A stretch of 64,000 bases of DNA from Mytilus trossulus (GCF_036588685.1 NC_086386.1:4434117-4498116); one strand, 5' to 3'; numbered from the stretch's first letter, positions 1 through 13,200 are shown. The notes: generated by a model not told the origin, from the sequence alone. Numbers and translations are program-made.

Positions 1-1065
1 AATATAAATTTAATATCATACGCAACTATGTATCAAAAAAAAATGCACTTCTTAAATGTTGTAACCTTGAAACGAGAAGTCAATTATATATATTTTTTAA
101 AATTCATCAAGGAAAAACATCAACTCTCACAAGATATCTTGAAGCGGAGAAGTCCGTCGATGAAAAATAGATGTGATATTTTCCTTCCACTTCAACAATC
201 ATTATGTTTTTTTCGCTCCAGAAATTGAATATGTACATCAACTAAGGTGAAGTTCGGTGAAAAAACACCAAGTTGGTCGTGTTCACAAGTGTGATACGGA
301 CGGACGAACGGTCTTGAGAGTAATTATTTTTTACAAATTTTGAAAAATTTCATAAAACCTATTACACCAACGATCATTACTAGCATGCGGCAAATATTTG
401 GTGAAGACTCACATAATCATTAAATTGAAGGGATGCATACTGATTGCAGTATAATTTTTTTTATCATTCAACATGAAATTTCTTCTAAATACATACAAAA
501 TAAGAAGATTATATGATAGAGATATATATATATTTATTTATTTATTTGGTTGATATATATTCTGAAGCTATATATAGTTAACTCAGTATATAACCGCCAA
601 TCCAATATGTTACGCAATGAGAATCGGAATGTTTTTTTGTCTTTGAGACGACCCATCCATTTTACCTGTAAACTGTAGGTGTCATTAGTCGGTGTCGAGA
701 GATATTGAAAAGGTTTACTAGTCATAGTTGGTTGCCCATGTTAGCTCTCACTTCCAATGATGTGCAGGAGACGTGTTGCGAACTTTTGAGAAATAATTTG
801 CAACGACAGAGTCTAGTAATTAACCTTTGGGACTATCTTAGGGCAAACCTACCTCAGATAAATCAATTGTGTAGGTTATCTCAAAAGTTACTAATTGTTT
901 TCAATCAGGGGAGGACAGGGGTAGTCATCTCCTTTTTCCCATGCCTCTTCTGTTTTCGCACACCCTCCTCTCCTTTCCCCTTCTACCAGAAAAATATATA
1001 TCTCCCTGTGAAAAAAGGTAAAAATAAAGTTTTGTTCATTTTGTATTTTAATACTGTGCAGTTAA
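1..1065. other. non-coding stretch, no gene seen
   Basis: I see no convincing exon here. The short open frames have no signal peptide, domain or matching splice sites. The sequence is AT-rich with simple runs of TA and TTTA near 525-545. Confidence 0.5.
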
Positions 1066-1071
1066 TTATAG

Positions 1072-1520
1072 TAGAATCATATTCAAAACAGTGTGGTCCT
1101 GGCCATTGATTGACGATCTAAATTATCCCATTGACTGGGACAGATTGGGTGAACGTTTTTCTGTTACGACCATTGCTCACTTCTTACTTATTATAGAATT
1201 TAAACTGTGGGGTCACCAAAGGTTCTTAACGCCTCTAATAGTAAAAGAATTCGAAAAATTATTCAGGAATAACCTTTATATTTTGATTTATATTATTGAT
1301 ATAAATCAACACATTGTATTATTCCGGATTCGTTTTTCGAATTGCTTTATTTAGGTGTTGAGAACCTTTGGTGACCCCACAGATTCAGTGTCTTTAACAA
1401 GTACATCATGAGTGAGCAGTGGTTGTTACCGACAAACGTTCACCTAATCTGTCCCAGTCAATGGGATAATTTAGGTCGTCAATCAATGGCCAGGACCACA
1501 CTGTTTTGAATATGATTCTA
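1072..1520. repeat. 449-bp near-perfect palindrome (foldback element)
   Basis: The left arm (about 1072-1275) is repeated as its reverse complement in the right arm (about 1310-1520). Matching blocks include AGTGTGGTCCTGGCCATTGA at 1090 and its complement near 1480-1500, and GTGGGGTCACCAAAGG at 1207 with its complement at 1364-1379. The arms stay alignable almost to the centre. No coding capacity is credible. It is probably a non-autonomous foldback transposon or an inverted duplication; the family is not assigned. Confidence 0.85.
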
Positions 1521-1524
1521 TATA

Positions 1525-3175
1525 ATATGTACGACAAACGATTATGTTTGAAACAAAAACAGGAGCAACTTTAAACCCGCTTCGAAACATAACTTCGGAA
1601 TTTTAAAAGATTTACATTGTACCAATACTTAGAAAAAAACACACATAATACCAATCACTTGCAACTGTCCAGTAACAACAAGGACCATCACTGAAACCCC
1701 CAAAAATGTTTTGAAAATAAATAAAAAAATTAATAATAGGCTATGTAATATGCCCATTTATAAAATTATAAACAAACTGCATGTACACACAAAGAGCTTT
1801 GTATTCGTAATCCGCCTACATGTCATAATTTGTAAAATGAATAAATAAATGGTGGTCTTAGTAATTAGATTAGAATAATTTAACTGTAGTTTCATTTTCT
1901 AAAATTAGTATTTTAATACATGTATTAATAGGTGTTTATGTACAGACTGGGTTGTCGTTTGTTCTTGTCTGTTATTCTGTTATACATTAGGCCGTAAGTT
2001 TTCTCAATTAAACTGTTTCACATTTTACAAGTCGGAGCCTTTTACAGCCGACTATACGTTATGGCTTTTTCTTATTATTGAAAGCCGTACGGTAGCCTAT
2101 AATTGTTTTCATACACTTCATTTGAACTTTGGTGGATAGTCGTTTCATTGGCAATCAAACCACATCACCTTCATATTACAATGGTCGTAAACCAAAAATG
2201 TCAATTGTCCAATACGTTTCCTGCCTCCATAGACAGTAATAACCAATGACTGAAGATTTATTATAGATTGTTCGTTAGATATAATTATATGTGTGCAAGA
2301 GCTGGTCATCAATCATGTTAATTCAGGTCTAAACAGAAAACCCATTATTACAGAATTTTTACTGTATTTAACTTCCGGTTTTGGTTCAAAGGTGCTAGAC
2401 AATGGATTTGCGTATTACGCGAAACATAAGATTTCAACAAGTTTAATGTTAAAGTTGCCATATTCAAATATTTTGGTATTGTTTCTATGAGTTTAACCGT
2501 AGAAAAGCTGAATATCCAATTGTCAACCGTAAAATATCATTTCACTGAATGCGCCGTCCGAAGTGAAAGAAATCTGAAGGGACTAGAGTTGACAATCTTG
2601 GATATGCACTGAAAGGGCCACATTTGTTTGATTATGCCGAACTGACAACAGAAATGCCTTTCGCCAACCATTGAACAAACATGGTAAAGATAATGTTGCT
2701 CATGTCTTAGTGTAGTAACGAATTGTCAAAACACCTACGTCAGAGATTTTTTTTGCGTCTTAAATGCCTCATATGTATAGCACGAGGACGACTCTTTCTG
2801 TAAAATAGTGAAAAGGACCGTTGGTGAAAGCTGTCCTCGGCACCAGTTGGATTACAAATACTTGGCTGAATAGTGGAAGATATTAGCAAGCAAAATCAAG
2901 GGAATTGTGCAAATGATGATACAAGCATGAAAATTAGAACGAAGCATCATTATTATGTACTTTTTAAGAATATACTGCTGGCCATAAGAAAATTTCATTT
3001 TTTCAAGATGGCCACCACCTTTTCTAAAAAGGCTGTTTTTTCCAGATCGAATTAATTATTTTTCTGGAAAACGTTTTCTTTGACCTTCTTCGAGTAAAAA
3101 AATATTAACAGGTTTGAAGGATACCTTCTTTAAATGTGACGTATATACTAGAAATAAATATTTGACAAGTTCTGG
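1525..3175. other. non-coding stretch with one repeat relic
   Basis: No gene is supported. Near 2130-2200 there is a diverged, reverse-oriented piece of the family seen at 4261 (it reads GGTGGATAGTCGTTTCATTG). The open frame near 2293-2490 has no recognisable domain. Confidence 0.4.
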
Positions 3176-3337
3176 GTTTGCGCATGCGTGAAAATGTTAC
3201 AAAATTCACACACACACATTTGAACTATTTATTACATGCTTAGCGCTTTTGAATTTTTAACGATGTTATGAATTTGTTTGATGACATTTTTTAGGTTATG
3301 ATACACATGCGTGTAACAATTTCGCGCATGCGCAAAC
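3176..3337. repeat. 162-bp MITE-like inverted repeat
   Basis: GTTTGCGCATGCGTGAAAAT at 3176 is mirrored by ATTTCGCGCATGCGCAAAC ending at 3337. The arms are about 25 bp with a few mismatches, and the centre is AT-rich with a short CA run. The size and structure suit a miniature inverted-repeat element. I could not define a target-site duplication. Confidence 0.65.
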
Positions 3338-3339
3338 TA

Positions 3340-6300
3340 TTTGTAAATTAAGAACGAATAAAACGCACTTCAAGGGCACAATAATGGAATAACAGATGAG
3401 AATTTGAATTTCTTAAACATATCCTGGATCATCATTCATTCCTCTAAGCAGCTAAGCTCTTCTGTTCGAGTATAAAGTGTTACGTCTTTGATGCCACTGT
3501 TTGAAACACGCCCTTTCAGTTGCAATGATCAAGCAGTCGATTGAAAAAGATGGTTAACTTTCTAAATATCGGACAAACATCAATTATAGCTTCAGATAAA
3601 TAAACCCTTTGGTATTTGCTAAGCAATTTCAGTTGGATTGGTCAGATTTGTACGGAGAACATAATTTTATCGTCATGTTTGCTGGATTGTACATTACAAT
3701 GGCTTGTTTTAAAATTCTGAGTGATATATTGCGTGATAGTTAATGGACATGTGCCCTCATTAAAGCCGATATTGCAACACCTAGAATGGCAGATGCTTTT
3801 CATGTATGCTCAAATTTAATAAGGAATAGACATGCGCATCAGATAACTGTATGTGGTTTGCTTGAATTGATAATGCCAGCCGTAATGAAAGCGTAATCAT
3901 AGAAAATATAGTTCATGACTCTGTGACGTTCAAGTATGTGATCAACGGGTGTAAGGAAAGATAGTGATATCGAACACAGTTTAATTTTTGGCTTTATTAA
4001 TGGCGAAGTAGTATTTTCAAACCAGGAGCATAATATTCAATTATAATTATATTTTTTCAGAGACAATGAAATGGAGAATGATTTTATCCATATTGTGTCA
4101 GTTGCAATATTTAGCATACTCACATTATAATGGAGTTTGGACGTCTGTCTGTGAAAGTATGCTTCCAAATCACTCATGTTTACCACAAGAGACGGGAAAT
4201 CCGTACAAGCTTTCTTAAAATACAACATCTTATACCAACGGATCCGTTATTTCAGGTGAGTGTATAGATATAGGAAGATGTGGTGTGAGTGCCAATGAGA
4301 CATCTCTCCATCCAAATAACAATTTATAAAAGTAAACCATTACAGGTCAATGTACGGCCTTCTTAAATAAATATTGTTTATCTTAAATAACAAAGGTGAC
4401 ATAATTGAATATTCGTATGTTGCAATGTAGAGAACATCATAAACAATCTTTCAATTCTGGACAATATGGAATAACACGAATTTATCAATTTCATATACTT
4501 AATATATCATGTACCTCTTAGTAGTAAATGATTTTGCAGATTAACTCAACTGTTACCCATTCAGAAAATCCTGACAAACATGCAGCGACATTCAACTGGA
4601 TATCTCGTCGAGACTTGTAGGACAAATACGTATCGTGTATGTACATTAAGAAGAATATATTTGGGTAAAAAAATGGTTGAAATAAAAGATCACCTGAAAA
4701 ATAAGGGATTTGGTTTGATGGCAAATGAGACAAATATTTACAAGATTATCTGTTGAAAAAAAAAAGAAATTTTGCGCCATCGCGTTCATGCTATATGCTA
4801 TTCCTGGAGATATCAGGAACTACCAACAATCGGCAATCTTCGGATGAATCCGCTACTTTCCTTCAAAGAAGGTACGGAATCGGCCGAGTTGTGACGAACG
4901 GAACTACCAAATGACATCTAATGATCAACATTAAATATTTAACAAAAGCGAGTAAGCTCTCGCTCGTCCCTAGTATTATATAAATTCGATCACAATCAAT
5001 GATATGCAATCGACTTAAAAGTCTATATATAAAAAAAAAATTTAAAAAAAACACGTTTTAGGATAAAGTTGTAATATTCAGGTCAAAACAAAAGAGTGCG
5101 TATAGACAGTCGTAAAATAAAATTCAAAATGTCATTATGTTTTATAATGGTTATATTGTATCAACTTAAAATGAAATACAACTGAGTTCAGGTTGGTAAC
5201 CTATTATGAAATAGATTGAGGCCGGATTAACATTAGTAATATCAAAATTTGTAATAAGTTAAGATATCGTGAAGCCAAAGGGATCCTTCAACGCAATTTG
5301 GAAACATTGTCAGAAGTAGCGTTCAAACCAAAATGAATCTGATAAAGTTAATAGAATGAGAAAAAACGACAATCGAAAAATATTTGCAAACCGAAAGAGT
5401 TTGTATAATCTATATTTGATTCATGTTACCCCATCCTAAGGTAATGGTTCGGGAACTGCTGTCGTACACATACATTTGTGCATCTGTATATGTATTCATA
5501 TATGATAACAAATATAAATTGTGTTTATATTTATGTTTATTTTAAATAACTTTTGATATTTTATACATTAGATCTACAGTTGTTAAGCGGTACGATGTTT
5601 ATTGGACAAATATACAATCAGCATTACTCAGTATACAAATGGAATCACACACATCAGAATAATAAAGAAGTGAGATGAACTGCACCAGAACTAACACTCA
5701 AACCTTTTATTTATTTATTTTTTATTTCGAAAATATTATGAAATCTAAATTTTCCTCAAAACAGTGTCAGATAATTTTTTAATTGTTCAATATTATTGTA
5801 TATGAACGATAAAATATTTTATTCAGTATTTTTTTTAGCAGACCAAAAATATGAAAAAGAATACCAAAGAAGCAACCGAAATTCATTAGTGCAATAAAAC
5901 TCACAATAAACTGGAAACAGAAACCTGAATAAAGAATAAACAACCATAAAACATACACTCAGTCTGACTGCATATAAAAAGTAAAATCACAAAAGTACTG
6001 AACTTTGAGGGAAATTTAGATTGATTTTAACAGGCATTTGAAATCATTTAAAGAACTTAATCCTGAGATGTCAATGCATCGACGCTAAAACTTATTCTTG
6101 AACAGGATAGGCGACTCAAAAAGGCGAAAGATATTTTGTATGTCCCTGTAGACACACTGTACAAAGTAAAAACACAAAAATACTGAACTCCGAGATAAAT
6201 TCAAAATGGAAAGTCCCTAATAAAATGGCAAAATCAAATAATAAAACAAATCAAACTAATGGTAAATTCTTTTTGTAACGCCAAAACAGGTTTTTTTTTT

Positions 6301-6890
6301 TTTTTATCTAAAGGCATTTAACGTTTTCTAAAATAATGTGCTTCGGTATTTACGCGATATGGTCTTTAGTTTTTAGGTAATTAAGGCCGTTATCATTTAG
6401 GAGCTTGTTTGTGATGAATACTGCCCGCTTGCACCTAACACATCTCTAGTGTTAAAATCCATAACATTAACCCATAGAATTCTTCAAGATGTTTTTGGAC
6501 TTGCTCTTCATATGAATCATAGTAAATGTCTTCATACTAAGTGATAAATGAAAAATGTAAATTAAAAAAGAGGTACCAGACAAAAGATATCGGATTGAAA
6601 ATGGATTACAAGTATATCATTAATATTTGATGTGATAATTTGTATCTTTTTAGAAGATTCGGTCTAAATCCCTTAACATTAAATACCATGAATATAAGGG
6701 GATGGGTAAAGGGAAAGTGAGAAAAACGTCGATTAGACAAAAACTGAATGACATAAACAGACATCTAGATACAATTTATCTGTTCTGCATTAGACTGAAG
6801 TAATCAATTAAATACTTTACAACTTGCAACATCAACGCATGCAGAATTTCGTTTTTATTTTTATTTCATTTGCTACACGTATATTATAAC
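3340..6890. other. long non-coding stretch
   Basis: No exon could be supported on either strand. The region holds a repeat copy at 4261-4380 and a minus-oriented copy of the family seen at 20723, at about 6180-6290. The rest is AT-rich sequence with homopolymer runs. It ends at the 3' end of the cysteine-rich gene on the minus strand. Confidence 0.45.
4261..4380 (+). repeat. interspersed repeat, AGTGCCAATGAGACA family
   Basis: A core reading ATATAGGAAGATGTGGTGTG and then AGTGCCAATGAGACATCTC is followed by a CCATCCAAATAACAATT segment and GTACGGCCTTC. Related copies lie at 33205-33300, 44940-45160, 45175-45570 and 59132-59215 (plus). Reverse-oriented pieces lie near 2150, 13900, 18580, 49580 and 54220. 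I recognise it as a very common mussel repeat, but I do not know its mobilising class. Confidence 0.7.
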
Positions 6891-6893
6891 CGT

Positions 6894-9800
6894 TTATCCG
6901 ATCAACGACTGTACGTATTTCAACATTTCACATGTCTGCGTTAGTTCCCTTTCTTGTATAGAGCGATACGTATTTACATAAACTAGGTTACAGTTGGTCC
7001 TTGTCAGTAAGGTAAGAGTACAATTCACCTGGACCTTGTATACCCTGTAGAAAGTATATAAACCGAGACATTAATTTTATATGTGTTTAATAAACATAGT
7101 AAATATAAGCAAATTAAAAGTAAAACTATTACAAAAACCAAGTGCTCAGAATTACATCTTACAAAGATCAGAAGTGTTGTACACGAAGCATTGGCACGAA
7201 TGCGTCGTATGTATGTACCGATTATGATTCAAGCTACTTGTATATTAGATAGAACTGAATAAATTTTACTTGATTGGCTGGTAATAACTCCATATTTGCT
7301 ATAGCACAAGATGATATTTCAAGATGAGTAAAAGCGTATTTTGTAATGCCAATATGAAGGGCTTCAACAGAAACTTAAATGGTGTTGCGTTCAAAAATAA
7401 ATAAAACGAACTAAAACAAAAATGATTTATGACTGTTATGCTATAGGCAACATAATGAGATCCACTAGTGAAGCAAAATCTGCTCAATCCCAAGTTTGTG
7501 TGGATTTCGATTGCGTCTTGATCAGTCTTGTTTTCAATTTAATGTAAAGTGGACGGTTTGTCTTTTCGTCATCTTTTGTTTATTTATTTTGTCATGGCGT
7601 TGTCAGTTTCTTTACCTAAAATGAGAGTTTTTAATGTCTCCTTTTTGTTCGTCTTTTTGTTTCAAACATGGTAGACAAAGAGATATCACACTACTCAACT
7701 TACTGACATAAATCAGCTGTCTTATCACTTAACGCAGCTATATATGGAGCCGTACAGATGGAATAACTGTCCACAAACATTTTGGCAGCTATGCATGATT
7801 CAAGTCCAAGGAAATCTGCAAACAAAATTATAAAATAACAATTGTTATAGAATTTTAACCCATCATTGTTAGGTCTGCAAATATTTGACTCATTCATATA
7901 ATAATACAGAGTTCGTGCTACGTTGTTGAAGATCACACGCGTACGGTGAACTATTGTGTCTTGTATTAATTCCCTGCGGTCTTTGATTGATAGTTATCTC
8001 ATTGCAATATACCACATCTCTTTTTTTATATTCGTTCATGTATATGAAACCATACTTTGATATATATCATTGTTAGATAATTGGTACAGGTCGTTGGGCA
8101 TACCGCAACATGATTTACAATAGATTGGGTTCAAATCACATCGAGGGAAGATATGAATTTTCTGCGTCAATTTTAAAGATCTAAAATTGTATGGTTAACC
8201 ATTATATGTCACAAACTGTAAAGTGTATATGGCAACTTTGAATTGGATTGAAATATGCGGAACTCCTGAACTCTATAGTATATCCGACTGAAAATATTTG
8301 ACGTGTGTTATATTTAAGTACCTAGTATATATTCATCAGAAAGAAATATTAAGAATCAAACCAATCAAGTTTAGGAAGACTGAGTACTGACACCATCGTG
8401 TTTGAAAAAGACGTCAAAAATAAGTCCACAAGAAACTTCGGTTCATAATATGAGCAACACGATCCACCCCTATAGCAACACAATCCATCCCAAACTAAGT
8501 ATAGTTTTGACCAATTTACCTTCTTTATGTGCACACATTTCCGTCAACTGTTGCTTCAGGGTCTGTTGCCCAGGAAGATAAGAAGACATGCGCTTTAGGT
8601 AGGAACAGCTTTGTATTTTCTCTGGAACATAACAGGACAGCAATTGCTGATTCCCCATGTCACTGAAATATAAAATGAAAACAAAATCGAAAATCGAAAA
8701 TTAAATAGTTCTGATGATAAGGTAACATGTAAAACGAAAATAACACTTTATAAATCGTATGCGACCGAAACGCTTAAAATTCTAGATTTTCTTCATTAAG
8801 CCTCGGTCTCACCTTAATGGATAGCTCGAACGGATGCCTAACGGATAACTTTTTTTCAATCCGTTCATGTCCGTTAGACGTCCGTTCTTATCCGTTAGAC
8901 GGCCGTCCATATCCGTTGCATGTCCGTTTAGCGTACGTTTTATCCGTCGACGTCCGTTCTGTCCGGTGGAAATTTTTTAGCATGTTCCAAACTTCGAACG
9001 GACGTCCAACGGATGAAATGTCCGTTGAACGTCCGGTAGGTGTCCGTTTTGTACGGTACTCGTTCGTTTCGTTTCCGTTTTGTACGGTACTCGTTCGTTT
9101 CATTTCCGTTTTGTATCCGTTACGTGTCCGTTATACATCCGTTGGAGGTCTGGAAGATAAATTCACCAACGGACTTCTACTGGACGTTTAACGGATAAAA
9201 AAAGATGTTGAAGGAATGAGAAACGGACTTCAGCCGGACGTATAACGGATAAAACGGGTGATGAACGGATTTGAAACGGATAAATGCCAATTGAAAATTT
9301 CGCGTCAGAAATGCAAATTATTGGTATGTCAGATTTTATAAGTTCATGAATTCTTATTATTCATAATTGATCTTAGAGTAAGGGCACGTCTTCACAATCA
9401 AGCAGCTCTTATTCAGGCTAGACACTGCCCTTTGGCGGCATTTTGAAGAACAAATCAAAACCAGTTAAACAGAACGATTTTGAATATTTATGCGATTTAC
9501 ATGTATCATTATTGTCGCCTTTAATTTTTCCGTATATCTTGTTCATCCGTTTTATCCGGTACGTTTCCGTTAGGTGTCCGTTTTATGCGGTACTCGTCCG
9601 TTGGTATACGTTCGAGATCTGTTCTGTCCGGTACGTTTCCGTTTCTCGTACATTGCATATCCGGTGTGTGTCCGTTATGCATTCGTTACGCGTCCGTTTT
9701 ATTTGGTCAGTACATCAACGGACTCCCGACGGATAACAATTTTGTCAACGGACAACTTTTATTTTCATCCGTTAGGCGTCCGTTCGTGCTATCCGGTAAG

Positions 9801-10610
9801 GTGTGACCGAGGCTTTATAGGAACACTCAAAACTGGATGCTTAAAAGTCAACTGTTTTATAAATTAAACAGTTGAAGAGTAATAAGACTCAAAATTTAGC
9901 CACATCCATTAAAGTTCAACTTTGCCGGGGAAGATTTTACATATTAATAAACCCTGTTTAATTTGATTTGATTATAGTTTGTATTGTTCCTTTGCTTCGT
10001 AGTTGATAAATGGATGAATTCGTCTAGCTGCAAAACGTGCATGCCAATCAGGGAGAGAAAATTGTAAAATGTGATATGCATATGCATATGTACACCAGAA
10101 CGACAAGCTGAACTAGATTGTTACCGTGCTTGTTAACAAAGTTACAGCCCACCGGGAAACATGTTGTTCTAGCTGGGCATATTATTTAGACTCCAAAACA
10201 AATAGTTGTAATTTGATTTTACTCATAAATGACGTGTGCTTACCGGAGAAACAACAATTTGATATTCTGATGCCTTTTATAGTTTACCAGGCGGTGTCGG
10301 ATTTGTTAATTGTTCAGATCGAAAAGTGGCCTTACATGTGGAATTATACAATATCTTTTTATTACATATAGGAAACGGATATGCCAATCCAAAAAGTGTT
10401 TTAAAAACATTCAACATACTTGCAAGCTGCTTCAATAAATTGAATTCCACCAGTAGATATGTTGATTTTGCCAGTAAATTTTTCAACACACTGCAGAAAT
10501 TCACAACAGTCAGTACAGTTCTGGTCAGTAAGATGTATGCTGGTCAGTAATGGCGATCTAGATGTTGGCAATGTATGTATGACCAGGAACAAACAGCACA
10601 AACACCCCAT
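6894..10610 (-). CDS. secreted cysteine-rich protein, unknown function (4 exons)
   Basis: Exons: 10610-10420, 8662-8520, 7815-7704 and 7044-6894. All three introns are GT-AG, and the codon phases (2, 1, 2) join without a break to give 198 residues and a TAA stop. The product begins with a hydrophobic signal peptide (MGCLCCLFLVIHTLP). About 14 cysteines follow, at spacings suggesting a disulphide-bonded, mostly helical extracellular domain. Three NxS/T sites are visible (NCT, NIS, NCT). I do not recognise the family; the CC-plus-spaced-Cys pattern loosely recalls small secreted helical domains of invertebrates. The start is the first in-frame ATG, because a stop lies a short way upstream. A TATA/Inr pair sits 41 nt above it and AATAAA-like sequence lies just below the stop. 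Intron 1 contains the 1-kb element at 8799; intron 2 contains a SINE relic. Confidence 0.75.
8085..8240 (+). mobile_element. degraded tRNA-derived SINE
   Basis: GGGTTCAAATCACATCGAGG resembles a decayed B box and its flank. It is followed by GGGAAGATATGAATTT and AAAGATCTAAAATTGT, in the same order as in the cleaner SINE at 38410 (GGGTTCGAATCCCGGCGAGG, then ACAGATCTAACATTGTTGG). The A-box region is badly diverged. It lies in intron 2 of the cysteine-rich gene. Confidence 0.55.
8799..9814. mobile_element. 1.0-kb non-autonomous DNA transposon packed with TCCGTT
   Basis: The terminal inverted repeats are AGCCTCGGTCTCACCTTA at the left and its complement with one mismatch at the right. Both ends are flanked by TTA (8796-8798 and 9815-9817), a 3-bp target duplication of the TWA kind typical of PIF/Harbinger elements. 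Inside, dozens of TCCGTT hexamers or variants (CCGGT, TACGTT) fill 8830-9150 and 9545-9800, and the complementary AACGGA fills about 9160-9260. The open frames across it are by-products of this repetition. No transposase is present. Superfamily assignment rests only on the TSD. Confidence 0.75.
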
Positions 10611-10647
10611 AAACGCTGTAAACAGATGTGTAATCTTTTACATTCAC

Positions 10648-10678
10648 GACTGAATGCCAGATATTGGTGATTTATATA
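10648..10678 (-). promoter_or_regulatory. TATA box plus Inr core promoter
   Basis: On the minus strand TATATAAA (10678-10671) is followed about 27 nt later by TCAGTC (10653-10648), an initiator-type sequence with its A at 10651. This predicts a 41-nt 5' UTR ahead of the ATG at 10610. The spacing is what a TATA-dependent metazoan promoter needs, and it supports the chosen start of the cysteine-rich gene. Confidence 0.6.
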
Positions 10679-10699
10679 CCCTGACTTAAACATATGAGA

Positions 10700-12720
10700 A
10701 ATTGATCTTAAAAAGAATAACGGATCAGATGCACACCGACATCTGAAGTTTATATGTGAAATGTGCAGATTATTGATATAAGCCTATAAAAACTATATTT
10801 ACTTGTGAAATTATATTCGCGAATGTTAATTGTTGAAATTCATTAAATGATCGATACAGTATATTTGAAAGAAAAAAAATCATGTTCCTTTTCATTCATA
10901 AAATATGATTGTGGTTTACCTGTTGTTTGATAACGACCCATCGCTTCCTCCGTAGTGTCTGTTTAATGATATTCTATTACATAAGATATAAGTATTTTAT
11001 CCGCCTATGTTGACATTTCGCTGATTCATTTATTTAAATGTATATCTTGCTAAATAATACCGTTATGAATGAATTTGCATAGAGAAGATATAAAATAGAA
11101 TACCAATGTACAAATGTTCTCTTAAACAAAACATCAATTTGTCCTGCAGTAATATTTTAAATAAACGCCTATGTCTCGAAATATTTTAAATTTAAATTTG
11201 TATGAAAATCAGAAGAAGATAAATGAAATGTAGGAAACAATTAAAACACATTTTATTCAAAATCGGGTTTTTAGATTTATCATAAATACATTTATTTATC
11301 ATGGGAATGTTTATTCTGTTAAGAGCTCTTCAAACGACTGCTAAGATCTATTCAAGTTTTGAATATAAGCAAATACACATTAAGTCAGCCAGTTGTTTTA
11401 GGTGTTCATAAAATATTCAAAACCTAGGAACTATATCAATTCTAGGGAGATTCCCATTACATTAGAACATCATCAAATCTATGCTTGATTATTGGTATCG
11501 CTTGATTCTAGATTTACTCTTTTAAAAGATGCTTGTTACTGCACAAAATCTGTTTGAAGAAAAACAAATTCTTAATGTCTGTTCTTGAAATTATCTCAGA
11601 TTTCTCTATAAATTATATAGCTTAACAATCACAAAAGTTTAAGTTTTAAAAATATATATAATCTGATAAAGTGTAATGAATGGAACAGGGACATATATTA
11701 GGATATAAAGAAACACCAATAAAAACTACACAAAGATTATCTTCTTAATGTTCTAAAGTAAGTAAATGTTAAATGCCTCAGTCTGTAATTGCTGCAGAGT
11801 ATACAAAATTTAATTTCAAAATACAATGTAAAAATAGTTCATAAAATAATTACCTTGGTAAGAAGAGAAAAACACAATACGAGCCCCGTTTTGTGCTAGA
11901 CTGACACAAGCACAAGTTACTTGCTAATTTTCTTAGTACAAAGAAAGACGAGGCTTATTCGGGAACATTATTTTGATTCAAACTCTGCTAACTAACCAGG
12001 CAAATGTGAAAAGATCTTCGTGGCCATTCTGTCATCATTTAATTTTTTTGGTAATGACAAATCAGATACTGGAAAAAAAACATCCATATTATCACATAGT
12101 GTAATAATTTTCTATATCTTCTCTATTCTTCAAAATCAAATAAAAAATTAATTTTATATGATATTATCAATAATCATCAACCTTTTTTTCTGTAAATTCA
12201 AAGTGTTTTGATATGTTTTGCACATGGAAATGAGTAGTGTGAATACTTCAAGAGACACAAGTCAAGACGAGCATTACAACAGTCAAATGGAAATATATGT
12301 TTACCACCATTCATATGCAATTAAGTAAGATATCACATAACCATTAGAGTGATGTAGGAAGCTGCCATTTTGTGCCATTTTGTTATAACCAGCTTAAAAG
12401 TTTGAGAGAAATTAAGTAAGAATTAAAATGAAATCTACAGCGATTTGTGCAACATTTTGTCAAAAAATTCAAATCACGCTGCGTCATGAAAGAATATAAT
12501 GTAGAACAATAAATTCTCCAATAAATGGTCGAATATTCTGCATGCAAACAGTTGAATATTGATACAAAATATGATTCTGAGATGATAAACACTACTTATG
12601 TACATTTGGAAACCTCTATAAAGTCGGAAAACTATTACATTTGTAGTGCATGCCTAAAAAGTACAAATTTGGAGAGAATGAGAGGTGTAAATGGGCCTAC
12701 ATGGATCTTATAATGAAAAC
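10700..12720. other. non-coding stretch, no gene seen
   Basis: AT-rich sequence upstream of the cysteine-rich gene. I found no exon with supporting splice sites and no named repeat. Regulatory sequence for the minus-strand gene could lie here but cannot be read directly. Confidence 0.4.
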
Positions 12721-12726
12721 AAATCC

Positions 12727-13200
12727 TATCATGATTTTCTTGATAGAGGGTTGCTGCTCACAAGGAAGCTATTAAACCAAGAGTTCCAAATGGTGAAGAT
12801 GAAATCATCCCTTTCTAAATTTTACGGAGGGCATCACGAGTTAGTTTACCATTATGAGATAACCCTTTCACAGATTACATCGGATGTGTTTCTTAAGTCT
12901 TAACTACAATGCCCTTCCCTTTCATGAATGTGACCTACCAAATTAAGTCTATGTACTGAATGTGTAAGAACACGACTGGTGCCACATGTGGAGCAGCATC
13001 TGCTTACACTTTCAGAGCACCTGAATTCACCCCTAGTTTTTGGTGGGGTTCGTGTTGCTTATTCTTTAGATTGCTATGTTGTGTCATGTGTTCTATTGTT
13101 TGTCTGTGTGTCTTTTTCATTTTTAGCCATGTCAGTTTATTTTCGATTTATGAGTTTGACTGTCCCTCTGCTATCTTTCGTCCCTCTTTTATGTCTAGTG
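12727..13200 (+). pseudogene. 3' fragment of a Penelope-like retroelement
   Basis: Translation gives YHDFLDRGLLLTRKLLNQEF, then a Lys/Arg-rich stretch ending in a stop near 12901. The 3' tail follows, containing CCCCTAGTTTTTGGTGGGGT and GAGTTTGACTGTCCCTCTG. The same order is seen in the better copies at 40503 and 41560. The fragment lacks the catalytic RT motifs and is non-functional. Confidence 0.65.

Noticed and set aside
1072..1520. hAT transposon beginning CAGTGTGG
   Set aside because: The sequence flanking the CAGTG is itself inverted (ATTCAAAA against TTTTGAAT), so there is no 8-bp direct target duplication.
8817..9191. Long open frames on both strands rich in VRS, YPL and TERTST
   Set aside because: They are translations of the TCCGTT hexamer array inside the transposon at 8799; no domain, and both strands are open for the same reason.
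9940..9975. Possible LINE 3' tail (TTTAATTTGATTTGATT)
   Set aside because: Only the tail is present; no ORF2 or 3' UTR similarity could be seen next to it.
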